A DNA stretch of 64,000 bases from Flavobacteriaceae bacterium (GTDB taxonomy: Bacteria; Bacteroidota; Bacteroidia; Flavobacteriales; Flavobacteriaceae). Position 1 is the first letter of the stretch. Every line of letters starts with the position of its first letter. Made by a program: the position numbers and the translations under genes. Positions 52,601-59,838 of the stretch are shown here, one piece after another. The notes beneath the pieces were generated by a model. The model was not told where the DNA came from, did not search any database, and was given only the letters and a program-made list of their open reading frames with translations. The stretch spans positions 1 through 64,000 of the forward strand of contig JABDIV010000013.1 of assembly GCA_013003555.1 (NCBI GenBank), read 5' to 3'.

Positions 52601-53192
52601 ATTTAACTCGGTATCTAAACCGGCAATAATTATGCTGGCGATATTTCTCAGTTTGATCGGTGTTTTTAGCGGCCTTATCATTACAGCCAAGCCGTTTGTA
52701 ATCATGATGACAATGATGGGAATAATTTCTCTGGCGGGAATTGTAGTGAACAATGGCGTGGTCCTGCTTGATTATACACAATTGCTTATCGACAGGGAAA
52801 AGGTTAAACACCTTATCGATGATAATGATTACATCGAAAAACCGCTTTTATTTGAAGCAATTGTTCGCGGTGGAAAGGCCAGGCTTCGGCCGGTGCTTCT
52901 TACGGCTATTACTACCATCCTTGGGCTAATTCCTCTTGCAACCGGATTGAATATTAATTTCTATACACTATTCAGTTCACTTAATGCAAACCTCTATTTT
53001 GGAGGAGACAACGTCATCTTCTGGGGTCCTTTAGCCTGGACGGTTATTTATGGTCTTTTTATAGCCACCTTCCTGACTTTAATTGTGGTTCCAATTCTTT
53101 TCTACCTGGTTACATTGTTCAAAATGTGGCTTCGAGAGAAAACAAGTTCACAAGAACTCCAGGAACAGGCAATCTTCGCGGTTGATAAGTAA
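49686..53192 (+). CDS. RND (HAE1/AcrB-type) efflux permease
   Basis: A 1168-aa proton-driven pump with two six-TM halves and two large periplasmic loops. TM1 is near 22-40; the proton-relay region has GLIMGLGMLVDNGIVVVENV (Asp pair region in TM4). The second half contains GGKARLRPVLLTAITTILGL. It is about 120 residues longer than AcrB, with an extra segment in the first half near 510-580 and a long cytoplasmic tail. It closes the TetR-TolC-MFP-RND operon, ended by a terminator. The substrate is unknown. Confidence 0.95.
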   Translation: MTKREKKVYKEFKLSSWAINNKTTMYVLIVLILFLGASAYFSMPRESFPEIKETKIYISSVYPGNTAEDIEKLITDPIEDKLKTVSNVVEITSTSQEDYSIVVVEFDENISVEAAKQKVKDEVDSEKASEDWPTFNGAKVEPNVFDLSMSEEFPILNINISGNYPVDKLKEFGEYLEDEIEDLPEIKQVDIRGAQNKEVEVAVDIYKMMAAQVSFDDIINTINAENMTMSAGNLITSGQRRTIRIIGEVDNPSRLENFVIKSEYDNPIYLKDVATVSFKDEDKTTYAREFGDPVVMLDVKKRTGKNMVAAAEQIQVIVEDAKSNIFPPDLKVTISNDQSSKTIGQVDDLVNNIIFGIFLVVTVLMFFLGFRNALFVGFAIPMSMFMSLMILNAIGYTMNTMILFGLIMGLGMLVDNGIVVVENVYRLMDKGYTRIEAAKKGIGEIAFPIIISTATTVAAFIPLGLWPGVMGQFMIYFPATLSVVLGSSLFVAIFFNSVMVSQFMSTEDKEMPLKRIIWISGVMIAFGLVIFFFGGAYGGLGGLMIFTAILLWMYRLFLRKWALHFQTVILPKWERFYERLLRSALTGRKPIFISIGTVILLFIAFSGFGASVASQRTKVEFFPDNTPNQIIVYIEYPQGTDINKTNRITKDIEGKVYDIINSNAYKDDGYNFLVESAVSQVGEGAGNPMTDGGSAAEMPHRGKITATMREYKFRRGSDSNELLKQIQEVVQDVYPGVAISVEKDAVGPPAGYPINIELEGPDYSELIATAEKMRDFINSKNIQGIDELKIDVNKSKPSMQVRVDREKAGELGVSAGQVGQQLRNSIFGAKAGVYKEGGEDYDIYVRFNKDNRYNTSAIFNQKITFRDMASGQIKEIPVSAVANQSNTSGFSAIKHRDVKRVVTVYSALKPGFTDAGAIVTEIQREMQSFTALPGRVKVDYTGQIEEQNKQMTFLMGAFFTGLGLIFFILIFQFNSVSKPAIIMLAIFLSLIGVFSGLIITAKPFVIMMTMMGIISLAGIVVNNGVVLLDYTQLLIDREKVKHLIDDNDYIEKPLLFEAIVRGGKARLRPVLLTAITTILGLIPLATGLNINFYTLFSSLNANLYFGGDNVIFWGPLAWTVIYGLFIATFLTLIVVPILFYLVTLFKMWLREKTSSQELQEQAIFAVDK

Positions 53193-53209
53193 AATGAAAG
53201 ATAAACCAG

Positions 53210-53235
53210 GCCTTAGCAATTGTTAAGGCTTTTTT
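53210..53235 (+). terminator. Rho-independent terminator of the efflux operon
   Basis: Stem GCCTTA / TAAGGC around a self-complementary CAATTG-containing loop, followed by six T residues. Confidence 0.85.
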
Positions 53236-53257
53236 ATTATTAGTCATTATACTTCCT

Positions 53258-53265
53258 TAAATTTG
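53258..53265 (+). promoter_or_regulatory. -7 box for aspS
   Basis: TAAATTTG matches TAnnTTTG; the leader to the ATG is about 40 nt. Confidence 0.6.
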
Positions 53266-53311
53266 CAGACGCAAGAGAGGAGCCTTCCAAAGGGCAGCAA
53301 AATTTCATAAC

Positions 53312-55060
53312 ATGTATAGATCGCATAATTGTGGTGAATTGAGATCTTCACACATAGATACAACAGTAACATTGGCCGGTTGGGTTCAAAAAGTTCGTGA
53401 TAAAGGATTTGTAGTATGGGTCGATCTAAGAGACCGCTATGGTATTACCCAATTGATCTTTGATGGGGAACGTACAGAAAAAGATATTTTTGAACAAGCT
53501 CAAAAATTAGGACGTGAATTTGTGATTCAGGTTCAGGGAAAGGTCATTGAACGCACATCTAAAAATCCGAATATCCAGACCGGAGATATCGAAATACTCG
53601 TTGATAAACTCAGCATTTTAAATGAGTCCTTATTACCGCCATTTACTATTGAAGATGATACCGACGGCGGTGATGAAATTCGTATGAAATATCGCTATCT
53701 TGATATAAGACGTGACCCTGTTAAGAACAGCCTGATCTTCAGGCACAAGGTCGCTCGGGAGGTACGCAATTACTTGTCGGATCAAGGATTCATTGAAATT
53801 GAAACGCCTTATTTGATCAAATCCACCCCTGAAGGTGCACGTGATTTCGTTGTGCCAAGTCGTATGAATGCCGGTCAGTTCTATGCATTACCGCAATCAC
53901 CTCAAACCTTTAAACAACTTTTGATGGTGGCCGGAATGGATAAGTATTTCCAAATTGTAAAATGTTTTCGTGATGAAGATCTCAGAGCCGACAGGCAGCC
54001 TGAATTTACTCAGATCGATTGCGAAATGGCCTTTGTTGAACAAGATGATGTATTAAACGCATTTGAGGGATTGACCAAGCATCTTCTGAAAGCATTAAAA
54101 GGCATCGAGATTGATGATTTTCCAAGAATGACTTACGATGAAGCCATGGAGCGCTATGGCAGCGACAAACCCGATATTAGATTTGGGATGGAATTTGGAG
54201 AACTTAACGACATTGCACAACATAAAGATTTTAATGTATTTAACAGTGCCGAATTGGTTGTTGGTCTGGCCGTCCCGGGCGGTAATAGTTTCTCACGCAA
54301 GGAAATCGATGCACTTACCGATTGGATAAAACGACCACAGATTGGAGCAAAGGGCCTGGTATATTGCCGATGCAATGATGACGGGACTTTCAAATCGTCG
54401 GTTGACAAATTTTATGATCAGGCGGACCTGGAAAATTGGGCCGAACGAACCGGTGCTAAGGCTGGTGACCTCATCCTTGTTCTGTCAGGAGAGACCGATG
54501 CCACACGTTCACGCTTAAATTCCCTTCGAATGGAATTGGCTGAACGTCTCGGACTCAGAAATCCCGATGAATTTGCCCCTCTATGGGTTACTGATTTCCC
54601 ACTGTTGGAATGGAGTGAAGACACACAGTCATACCACGCTATGCATCATCCCTTCACCTCACCGAAGCACGATCAGATAGATCTTCTGGAAACAGATCCG
54701 GCTGCTGTCAGGGCGAATGCTTATGACCTGGTACTAAACGGTAATGAGATTGGCGGTGGCTCTATAAGAATTCATGATAGGGAAACTCAGGCTCTTATGT
54801 TTAAGCATCTCGGATTTTCACCTGAAGAGGCAAAAGCTCAATTCGGTTTTCTTATGAATGCATTTGAGTATGGCGCTCCCCCACATGGAGGAATAGCATT
54901 CGGTCTTGACAGGTTAGTCGCCATATTGGGTGGACAGGAAACCATCAGAGATTTTATTGCATTTCCGAAGAATAATTCTGGTCGGGATATTATGATTGAT
55001 GCACCTTCTCCTGTAGATGAGGCTCAATTGAAAGAATTAAATCTAAAACTCGACCTGTAG
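53312..55060 (+). CDS. aspS: Aspartate--tRNA ligase
   Basis: A 582-aa bacterial-type AspRS. It has an N-terminal OB-fold ([26 protein letters not shown]), class II motif 2 [20 protein letters not shown], the bacterial GAD insertion (about 290-410) and motif 3 [13 protein letters not shown]. The length and the GAD domain distinguish it from the archaeal type. asnS is also present at 21.4 kb, so Asn-tRNA need not be made by transamidation. Confidence 0.98.
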   Translation: MYRSHNCGELRSSHIDTTVTLAGWVQKVRDKGFVVWVDLRDRYGITQLIFDGERTEKDIFEQAQKLGREFVIQVQGKVIERTSKNPNIQTGDIEILVDKLSILNESLLPPFTIEDDTDGGDEIRMKYRYLDIRRDPVKNSLIFRHKVAREVRNYLSDQGFIEIETPYLIKSTPEGARDFVVPSRMNAGQFYALPQSPQTFKQLLMVAGMDKYFQIVKCFRDEDLRADRQPEFTQIDCEMAFVEQDDVLNAFEGLTKHLLKALKGIEIDDFPRMTYDEAMERYGSDKPDIRFGMEFGELNDIAQHKDFNVFNSAELVVGLAVPGGNSFSRKEIDALTDWIKRPQIGAKGLVYCRCNDDGTFKSSVDKFYDQADLENWAERTGAKAGDLILVLSGETDATRSRLNSLRMELAERLGLRNPDEFAPLWVTDFPLLEWSEDTQSYHAMHHPFTSPKHDQIDLLETDPAAVRANAYDLVLNGNEIGGGSIRIHDRETQALMFKHLGFSPEEAKAQFGFLMNAFEYGAPPHGGIAFGLDRLVAILGGQETIRDFIAFPKNNSGRDIMIDAPSPVDEAQLKELNLKLDL

Positions 55061-55095
55061 TCATTTTTTGGAGATGAACATTATCCAAAATAGTT

Positions 55096-56874
55096 ATGCC
55101 TGTAAAACCGGTTTTAAAGCGCTTTTTGATTTGGAGGTATAAACACATATCTCAGAAAAATTTTGTGCTTATTTTAAGCCTCCTGATCGGCCTTCTTTCC
55201 GGCCTGGTTTCGGTTTTTATCAAGAATATCACCTTTGGTATTCAATGGATGCTGGGAAAAAGCAACGAATTCTTTCATAACCCATACTACTTTGTTCTTC
55301 CCATTATTGGTCTGTTTATCGTTTACCTTATCAGCAAATACATAACAAAAAAACCGATAGAGCATGCGCTGCCCATGGTGATGTTTGCCCTATCAAAAAA
55401 ACACGGCATGATTAAAAAGGGTGCCATGTACTGGCCTTTGATAACCGCACCGATCACGGTTGGTTTTGGAGGCTCGGTAGGACTGCTTGGTCCCGCTATC
55501 GCCTCAGCATCAGCGGTAAGTTCAAATTTTAGCAAACTCTTTCATGTTGATAGAAAAACCAGGTCACTGCTTATTGGCTGTGCAGCAGCGGGAGCTTTGG
55601 CCTCAATCTTTAAATCTCCCATTGCCGGGGTTATTTTTGCTATTGAGGTTTTTGGATTAAACTTAACCTTTGCGTCTCTTTTGCCGCTGCTTATCGCCTC
55701 GGTGTCTTCGGTGCTAACCTCCTATTTTTTTCTCGGTGATGAGCTTTTATTCAATTTTATTGTCACCGATAAATTCACAATCCGGGATACTCTTTTTTAT
55801 CTCGCTCTGGGCCTTGGAACAGGCGTTGCCTCTATTTATTTTTCAAAAATATTTTTCGCGCTGAACAAGTTTTTTGATCGATTTAAATCAAATGGTCAAA
55901 AGCTAATTATTGGTGGTATAATGATAGGCGGGATGCTCTATTTGGTTCCACCATTGTACGGTGAAGGATTTGGTTTAATCAATGATCTTCTTCGAGATGA
56001 TCATTTATCGGCTTTGGGAAAAACACCCTTCGATAATTATCTCCAAAACATTTGGGTTGTAATAGCCCTGCTTGGAGGGATTGCCATTTTTAAAGCGATT
56101 GCAATGACAGTTACCCTGGCAGCTGGTGGATCGGGTGGAATTATTATCCCCACGTTGGTCATGGGTAGTGCCATCGGAAACGCTGTTGCCAAGGTGATCA
56201 ATAATCTCGGACTAAATTTCCAGGTCTCAGAGACAAATTTTACACTGGTTGGTATGGCAGGATTGATGGCGGGCGTATTACACGCGCCCTTAACAGCCAT
56301 ATTTCTAATAGCTGAAATAACAGGTGGTTATGGGCTATTTATCCCGCTGATGATCACCGTTTCCATGTCATTTATAATCACAAAAAACACCATAGATCAT
56401 ACGATTTACACCAAAGATCTCGCTGAACGAGGTGCTTTGCTTTCGCTCAATAAAGATCAGAGCGTTATAACACTGATGTCGTTAGATTCGGTGATAGAAA
56501 AAAACTTTATATCTCTGCACCCGGACATGTCATTGGGAGACATGCTGCACCAGGGCGTTTCCCGATCGAATAGAAATTTGTTTCCGGTAATCGATTCGGA
56601 GAATCGACTCGTGGGAATCATTTTGTTGGATAATATTAGGGATGTCATGTTTGATCAGAGCTTATATGAATCTTCAACTGCTGAAACCTATATGACCTTA
56701 CCCCCTGCATTTATCAATTATGAGAAAGACGACATGCATTCAGTCATGCAGAAATTCAAGGAGACTGGCGCCTGGAATCTGCCCGTTATTAAAAACGGCT
56801 GCTATGAAGGATTTGTGTCAAAATCGAAATTGCTAACGGCCTACCGGCAGGAATTGATTAATTTTACCTCCTGA
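55096..56874 (+). CDS. CLC family chloride channel/transporter with CBS domains, lacking the gating glutamate
   Basis: A 592-aa membrane protein with the CLC fold (about 10-12 TMs within 20-430) and a C-terminal pair of CBS domains (about 455-590). The conserved gating motif GxEGP/GLEAP reads GGSVGLLGP, with Leu131 where nearly all CLC antiporters have Glu. The first anion motif (GSGIP or GHGVP) is degenerate (EHALPMVM), while GSGGIIIPTLVMG is close to the later GxGGxFxP motif. The change predicts a proton-uncoupled anion channel or altered gating. It is coupled to a 78-aa gene by a TGATG overlap. Confidence 0.9.
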   Translation: MPVKPVLKRFLIWRYKHISQKNFVLILSLLIGLLSGLVSVFIKNITFGIQWMLGKSNEFFHNPYYFVLPIIGLFIVYLISKYITKKPIEHALPMVMFALSKKHGMIKKGAMYWPLITAPITVGFGGSVGLLGPAIASASAVSSNFSKLFHVDRKTRSLLIGCAAAGALASIFKSPIAGVIFAIEVFGLNLTFASLLPLLIASVSSVLTSYFFLGDELLFNFIVTDKFTIRDTLFYLALGLGTGVASIYFSKIFFALNKFFDRFKSNGQKLIIGGIMIGGMLYLVPPLYGEGFGLINDLLRDDHLSALGKTPFDNYLQNIWVVIALLGGIAIFKAIAMTVTLAAGGSGGIIIPTLVMGSAIGNAVAKVINNLGLNFQVSETNFTLVGMAGLMAGVLHAPLTAIFLIAEITGGYGLFIPLMITVSMSFIITKNTIDHTIYTKDLAERGALLSLNKDQSVITLMSLDSVIEKNFISLHPDMSLGDMLHQGVSRSNRNLFPVIDSENRLVGIILLDNIRDVMFDQSLYESSTAETYMTLPPAFINYEKDDMHSVMQKFKETGAWNLPVIKNGCYEGFVSKSKLLTAYRQELINFTS

Positions 56875-57110
56875 TGCGTTACATTATTCTCATACTTTTT
56901 CTAGCTGCATTTGGAAGCATTGTCGCGGGATTTTTATTAGAGACCCCATTTGCGGAAAAGCTAATCGGTTTTGGTGTGGCTGGACTTTTTATTGTTGTTT
57001 TTCCCCTGTTCACCTATTACCGTTGGAAGGATCGATCGGTGAAAGACTATATGCTTACCAAGGAAAATATCGATAAAATGCGAGATTTTAAAAACGACGG
57101 ACACAGTTAA
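56874..57110 (+). CDS. Small two-TM membrane protein (78 aa)
   Basis: The start ATG overlaps the CLC stop (TGATG), so the two genes are translationally coupled. Two TM helices (about 3-20 and 28-50) are followed by a basic/charged cytoplasmic tail (YYRWKDRSVKDYMLTKENID). Its stop overlaps the convergent tadA stop by four bases. The function is unknown; partnership with the CLC protein is suggested only by coupling. Confidence 0.75.
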   Translation: MRYIILILFLAAFGSIVAGFLLETPFAEKLIGFGVAGLFIVVFPLFTYYRWKDRSVKDYMLTKENIDKMRDFKNDGHS

Positions 57111-57556
57111 TTCAGATTGCGCTTCTGAATAAAAAACCGTTTAATCAATTCAGCAGCCTCATCCTCCATAATTCCGCCTTGAATTGTCGTTTTAGGATGT
57201 AATTTCGTTTTTAGATTAAGGCACCCGCGTTCTTCGTCCCTGGCTCCAAACACAATTTTGGAGATTTGGCTCCAGTATAGCGCACCGGCGCACATCTGGC
57301 ATGGCTCAATAGTAACATATAAGGTACAGTTCTTTAAATATTTTCCCCCTATAAAATTTGCGGCTGCCGTTATAGCCTGCATCTCGGCATGAGCTGTTAC
57401 ATCATTAAGGGTCTCTGTGAGATTATGGGCTCTGGCAATAATCCTGTTATCGATAACGATCACAGCCCCAATGGGAACCTCGTCCTTTTCGAAGGCCAGC
57501 TCAGCCTCTTGCAAGGCTTTCTTCATAAAATAATTATCATCAAATGGATTTACCAT
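57107..57556 (-). CDS. tadA: tRNA-specific adenosine deaminase
   Basis: A 149-aa zinc deaminase that converts A34 to inosine in tRNA. The catalytic motifs are TAHAEMQAI (His-Ala-Glu) and EPCQMCAGAL (PCxxC). I start it at 57556 (MVNPFDDNYFMKKAL), the usual family N-terminus; the frame extends 29 codons upstream, but that would run through the divergent dxs promoter and start. A guanine deaminase-like paralogue is the alternative, but length and motifs favour TadA. Confidence 0.92.
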   Translation of the reverse strand: MVNPFDDNYFMKKALQEAELAFEKDEVPIGAVIVIDNRIIARAHNLTETLNDVTAHAEMQAITAAANFIGGKYLKNCTLYVTIEPCQMCAGALYWSQISKIVFGARDEERGCLNLKTKLHPKTTIQGGIMEDEAAELIKRFFIQKRNLN

Positions 57557-57581
57557 GGGCCAAAAATACAACAACAACTCG

Positions 57582-57589
57582 TACATTTG
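57582..57589 (+). promoter_or_regulatory. -7 box for dxs
   Basis: TACATTTG matches TAnnTTTG and ends 7 bp before the chosen ATG, implying a leaderless or very short-leader mRNA. Confidence 0.55.
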
Positions 57590-57596
57590 TAGGCTC

Positions 57597-59369
57597 ATGC
57601 TTAAATTGTTATCGCATATCGATTCTCCTGATGATCTTCGCAAACTCAGTCGTGAAGATCTTCCTGATTTAGCGGAAGAAATCAGGGATCAGATAATCCA
57701 TCTTGTAGCGGCAAAAGAAGGCCATTTAGGTGCAAGTCTTGGTGTGGTCGAGTTGACCATCGCATTGCATTATATATTTAATACTCCGGATGACCAGTTG
57801 ATATGGGATGTCGGTCATCAAGCTTACGGTCATAAGCTCCTCACGGGTCGAAAGAATCTTTTTCAAACCAACCGTCAAATGAATGGCATCAGTGGTTTTC
57901 CAAAACGAGAAGAAAGCATTTATGATTCCTTTGGCACAGGACATTCATCAACTTCGATTTCTGCTGCTTTGGGTATGGCCATAGCGTCTAAAATTCAAGG
58001 TGACTTGAACAGAAATCATATCGCTGTTATCGGAGACGCATCCATTGCCAGCGGAATGGCGTTTGAAGGTCTAAATCATGCCGGTGTTACAGATGTAAAT
58101 TTATTGATCATACTCAATGACAATGCCATTGGTATCGACCCCAGCGTGGGTGCATTGAAGCAGTATTTAACCAATGTCAAAGCAGGAATTTCTTCCCAGG
58201 ACAATATTTTTGAAGCTCTTAATTTTAATTACCGTGGTCCGATTGATGGCCATGACTTAGATGGATTGATCGATGAACTCGAAGAACTGAAAATGATCTC
58301 GGGACCAAAATTGTTGCACATTACAACAACCAAAGGTAAAGGTCTTAAACAGGCCGAAACCGATCAGGTAAAATATCATGCCCCGGGAAAATTTAATCCA
58401 AAAACAGGGATTCTCATCACGTCCGAGAAGCAAAAACAACCACCTAAATTCCAGGACGTGTTTGGGTTAAGTTTGGTGGAATTAGCAAGAAAAAATGTTA
58501 GGATAGTCGGAATCACACCAGCAATGCCAACCGGCAGTTCTCTAAAATATCTTATGGAGGAAATTCCTGAAAGGGCTTTTGATGTAGGTATAGCCGAGCA
58601 GCACGCGGTGACCCTTGCAGCGGGAATGGCGAGCCGAGGAATGATTCCATTTTGTAATATCTATTCTACATTTATACAGCGTGCTTATGACCAGGTCATT
58701 CATGATGTTGCCCTTCAAAAACTTCCGGTAATATTTTGTCTTGACAGGGCGGGACTTGTTGGTCAGGACGGTGCCACTCATCATGGCGCATTCGACCTTG
58801 CCTTTTTGAGATGTATTCCTAATCTGATCATTTGTGCTCCCTCAAACGAATTAATTTTACGCCACATTTTGTATACCGCACAACTGGGCCTTCCTGCGCC
58901 GATTGCAATACGTTATCCTCGTGGTCGCGGCACCCTTGCAGATTGGAAAGTTCCGTTTGAATCGATTAACATTGGAAAAGGAGAATGCTTGAGACAAGGA
59001 TCTCATTTAGCTGTTTTATGCCTCGGGACGATGGTTAATAATGTAATTGAAGCTTTAAATGATGCAAGTATAGATAAAGGTGCAGTTGGCGTTTATGATA
59101 TGAGATTTCTTAAACCTCTCGATGAAGAGCTTCTGCATGCTGTTTTCAGAACATACAACAAGGTTCTGACAGTTGAAGATGGTGTAATTGAAGGTGGTTT
59201 TGGAAGCGCGATAAGTCAGTTCGCTACAAAATACAACTATACCCTAAAGGTTCATTCTTTGGGTATCCCAGACGATTTCATCGAACATGGAAGCGTTCAG
59301 GAATTACAAGCCTCAATTGGATTAGATCCATTGGGTTTAGCGGAATCTATAAAAGATTTACTGGGATGA
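57597..59369 (+). CDS. dxs: 1-deoxy-D-xylulose-5-phosphate synthase
   Basis: A 590-aa TPP enzyme, first step of the MEP isoprenoid pathway. Seen: KEGHLGASLGVVELTIALHY, the TPP-binding motif beginning GDASIASGMAFEGLNH (GDA instead of the usual GDG) with IILNDN, and the transketolase domain GIAEQHAVTLAAGMA and GQDGATHHGAFDLAFLR. I start at 57597 (MLKLLSHIDSPDDLRKL), consistent with family N-termini and with the promoter just upstream; a GTG-free extension of 14 codons is open but would overlap the -7 box. Length is slightly shorter than E. coli Dxs (620). Confidence 0.95.
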   Translation: MLKLLSHIDSPDDLRKLSREDLPDLAEEIRDQIIHLVAAKEGHLGASLGVVELTIALHYIFNTPDDQLIWDVGHQAYGHKLLTGRKNLFQTNRQMNGISGFPKREESIYDSFGTGHSSTSISAALGMAIASKIQGDLNRNHIAVIGDASIASGMAFEGLNHAGVTDVNLLIILNDNAIGIDPSVGALKQYLTNVKAGISSQDNIFEALNFNYRGPIDGHDLDGLIDELEELKMISGPKLLHITTTKGKGLKQAETDQVKYHAPGKFNPKTGILITSEKQKQPPKFQDVFGLSLVELARKNVRIVGITPAMPTGSSLKYLMEEIPERAFDVGIAEQHAVTLAAGMASRGMIPFCNIYSTFIQRAYDQVIHDVALQKLPVIFCLDRAGLVGQDGATHHGAFDLAFLRCIPNLIICAPSNELILRHILYTAQLGLPAPIAIRYPRGRGTLADWKVPFESINIGKGECLRQGSHLAVLCLGTMVNNVIEALNDASIDKGAVGVYDMRFLKPLDEELLHAVFRTYNKVLTVEDGVIEGGFGSAISQFATKYNYTLKVHSLGIPDDFIEHGSVQELQASIGLDPLGLAESIKDLLG

Positions 59370-59525
59370 ATCAGCTAAACTCTCTTTGATAAAAGCCTTC
59401 TCGGTTGTTTCAATTTCACTATCTGAAACCGAATCGCTTGGATAGTATTCAACCAATGCAAAGAGTACCGTAAGGGTAATAGCAAAAACAATTAAGGCAA
59501 AATTAAAATTTTTATTCTTTAACAT
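59358..59525 (-). CDS. Very small single-TM protein (55 aa)
   Basis: The ORF begins MLKNKNFNFALIVF and has a TM helix at about 9-26, then a short acidic Ser/Glu/Asp-rich tail. It ends inside the 3' end of dxs on the opposite strand (12-bp overlap). It lies 47 bp downstream of the 42-aa gene in the same direction, so the two may be one operon. Start, hydrophobic profile and neighbour support it; the function is unknown. Confidence 0.5.
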   Translation of the reverse strand: MLKNKNFNFALIVFAITLTVLFALVEYYPSDSVSDSEIETTEKAFIKESLADSSQ

Positions 59526-59572
59526 AATTTAGGGCTAATAATCATTGACAATTGACAGCAGACTAGCTATCC

Positions 59573-59701
59573 TTATTCATCAACAGTTGTATACTGTTTC
59601 TCTACCTGTGGGTTATTACTACTGGAAATATCGTTCATCACAAGAAGGACAACGAATGTAAAGAAGAATACCACAATCGCAGCAAGTAGGTTCTTTTTCA
59701 T
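59573..59701 (-). CDS. Very small single-TM protein (42 aa)
   Basis: The ORF begins MKKNLLAAIVVFFF, has a TM helix at about 5-22 with a positively charged start, and ends in a polar/acidic tail (EKQYTTVDE). The minus-strand sequence TATATTGG (plus 59732-59739), one mismatch from the -7 box, follows a TTG 21 bp upstream (plus 59761-59763), so a promoter is plausible. It precedes the 55-aa gene. Function unknown. Confidence 0.5.
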   Translation of the reverse strand: MKKNLLAAIVVFFFTFVVLLVMNDISSSNNPQVEKQYTTVDE

Positions 59702-59781
59702 GATACTAGTGTATTAAGGTTAATTTGGACCCCAATATAAAAATATTTATCGATAAAAAGCAATAATATACGATGAAATTT

Positions 59782-59815
59782 AAAAAAATAGGGGAAATCG
59801 TAAGATTTCCCCTAT
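59782..59815 (-). terminator. Rho-independent terminator of the T9SS cargo gene
   Basis: Perfect 12-bp stem ATAGGGGAAATC / GATTTCCCCTAT with loop GTAA, followed on the minus strand by seven T residues (plus A-run 59782-59788). Confidence 0.93.
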
Positions 59816-59838
59816 ATGTTTAATGGTATTTTTCGCCT

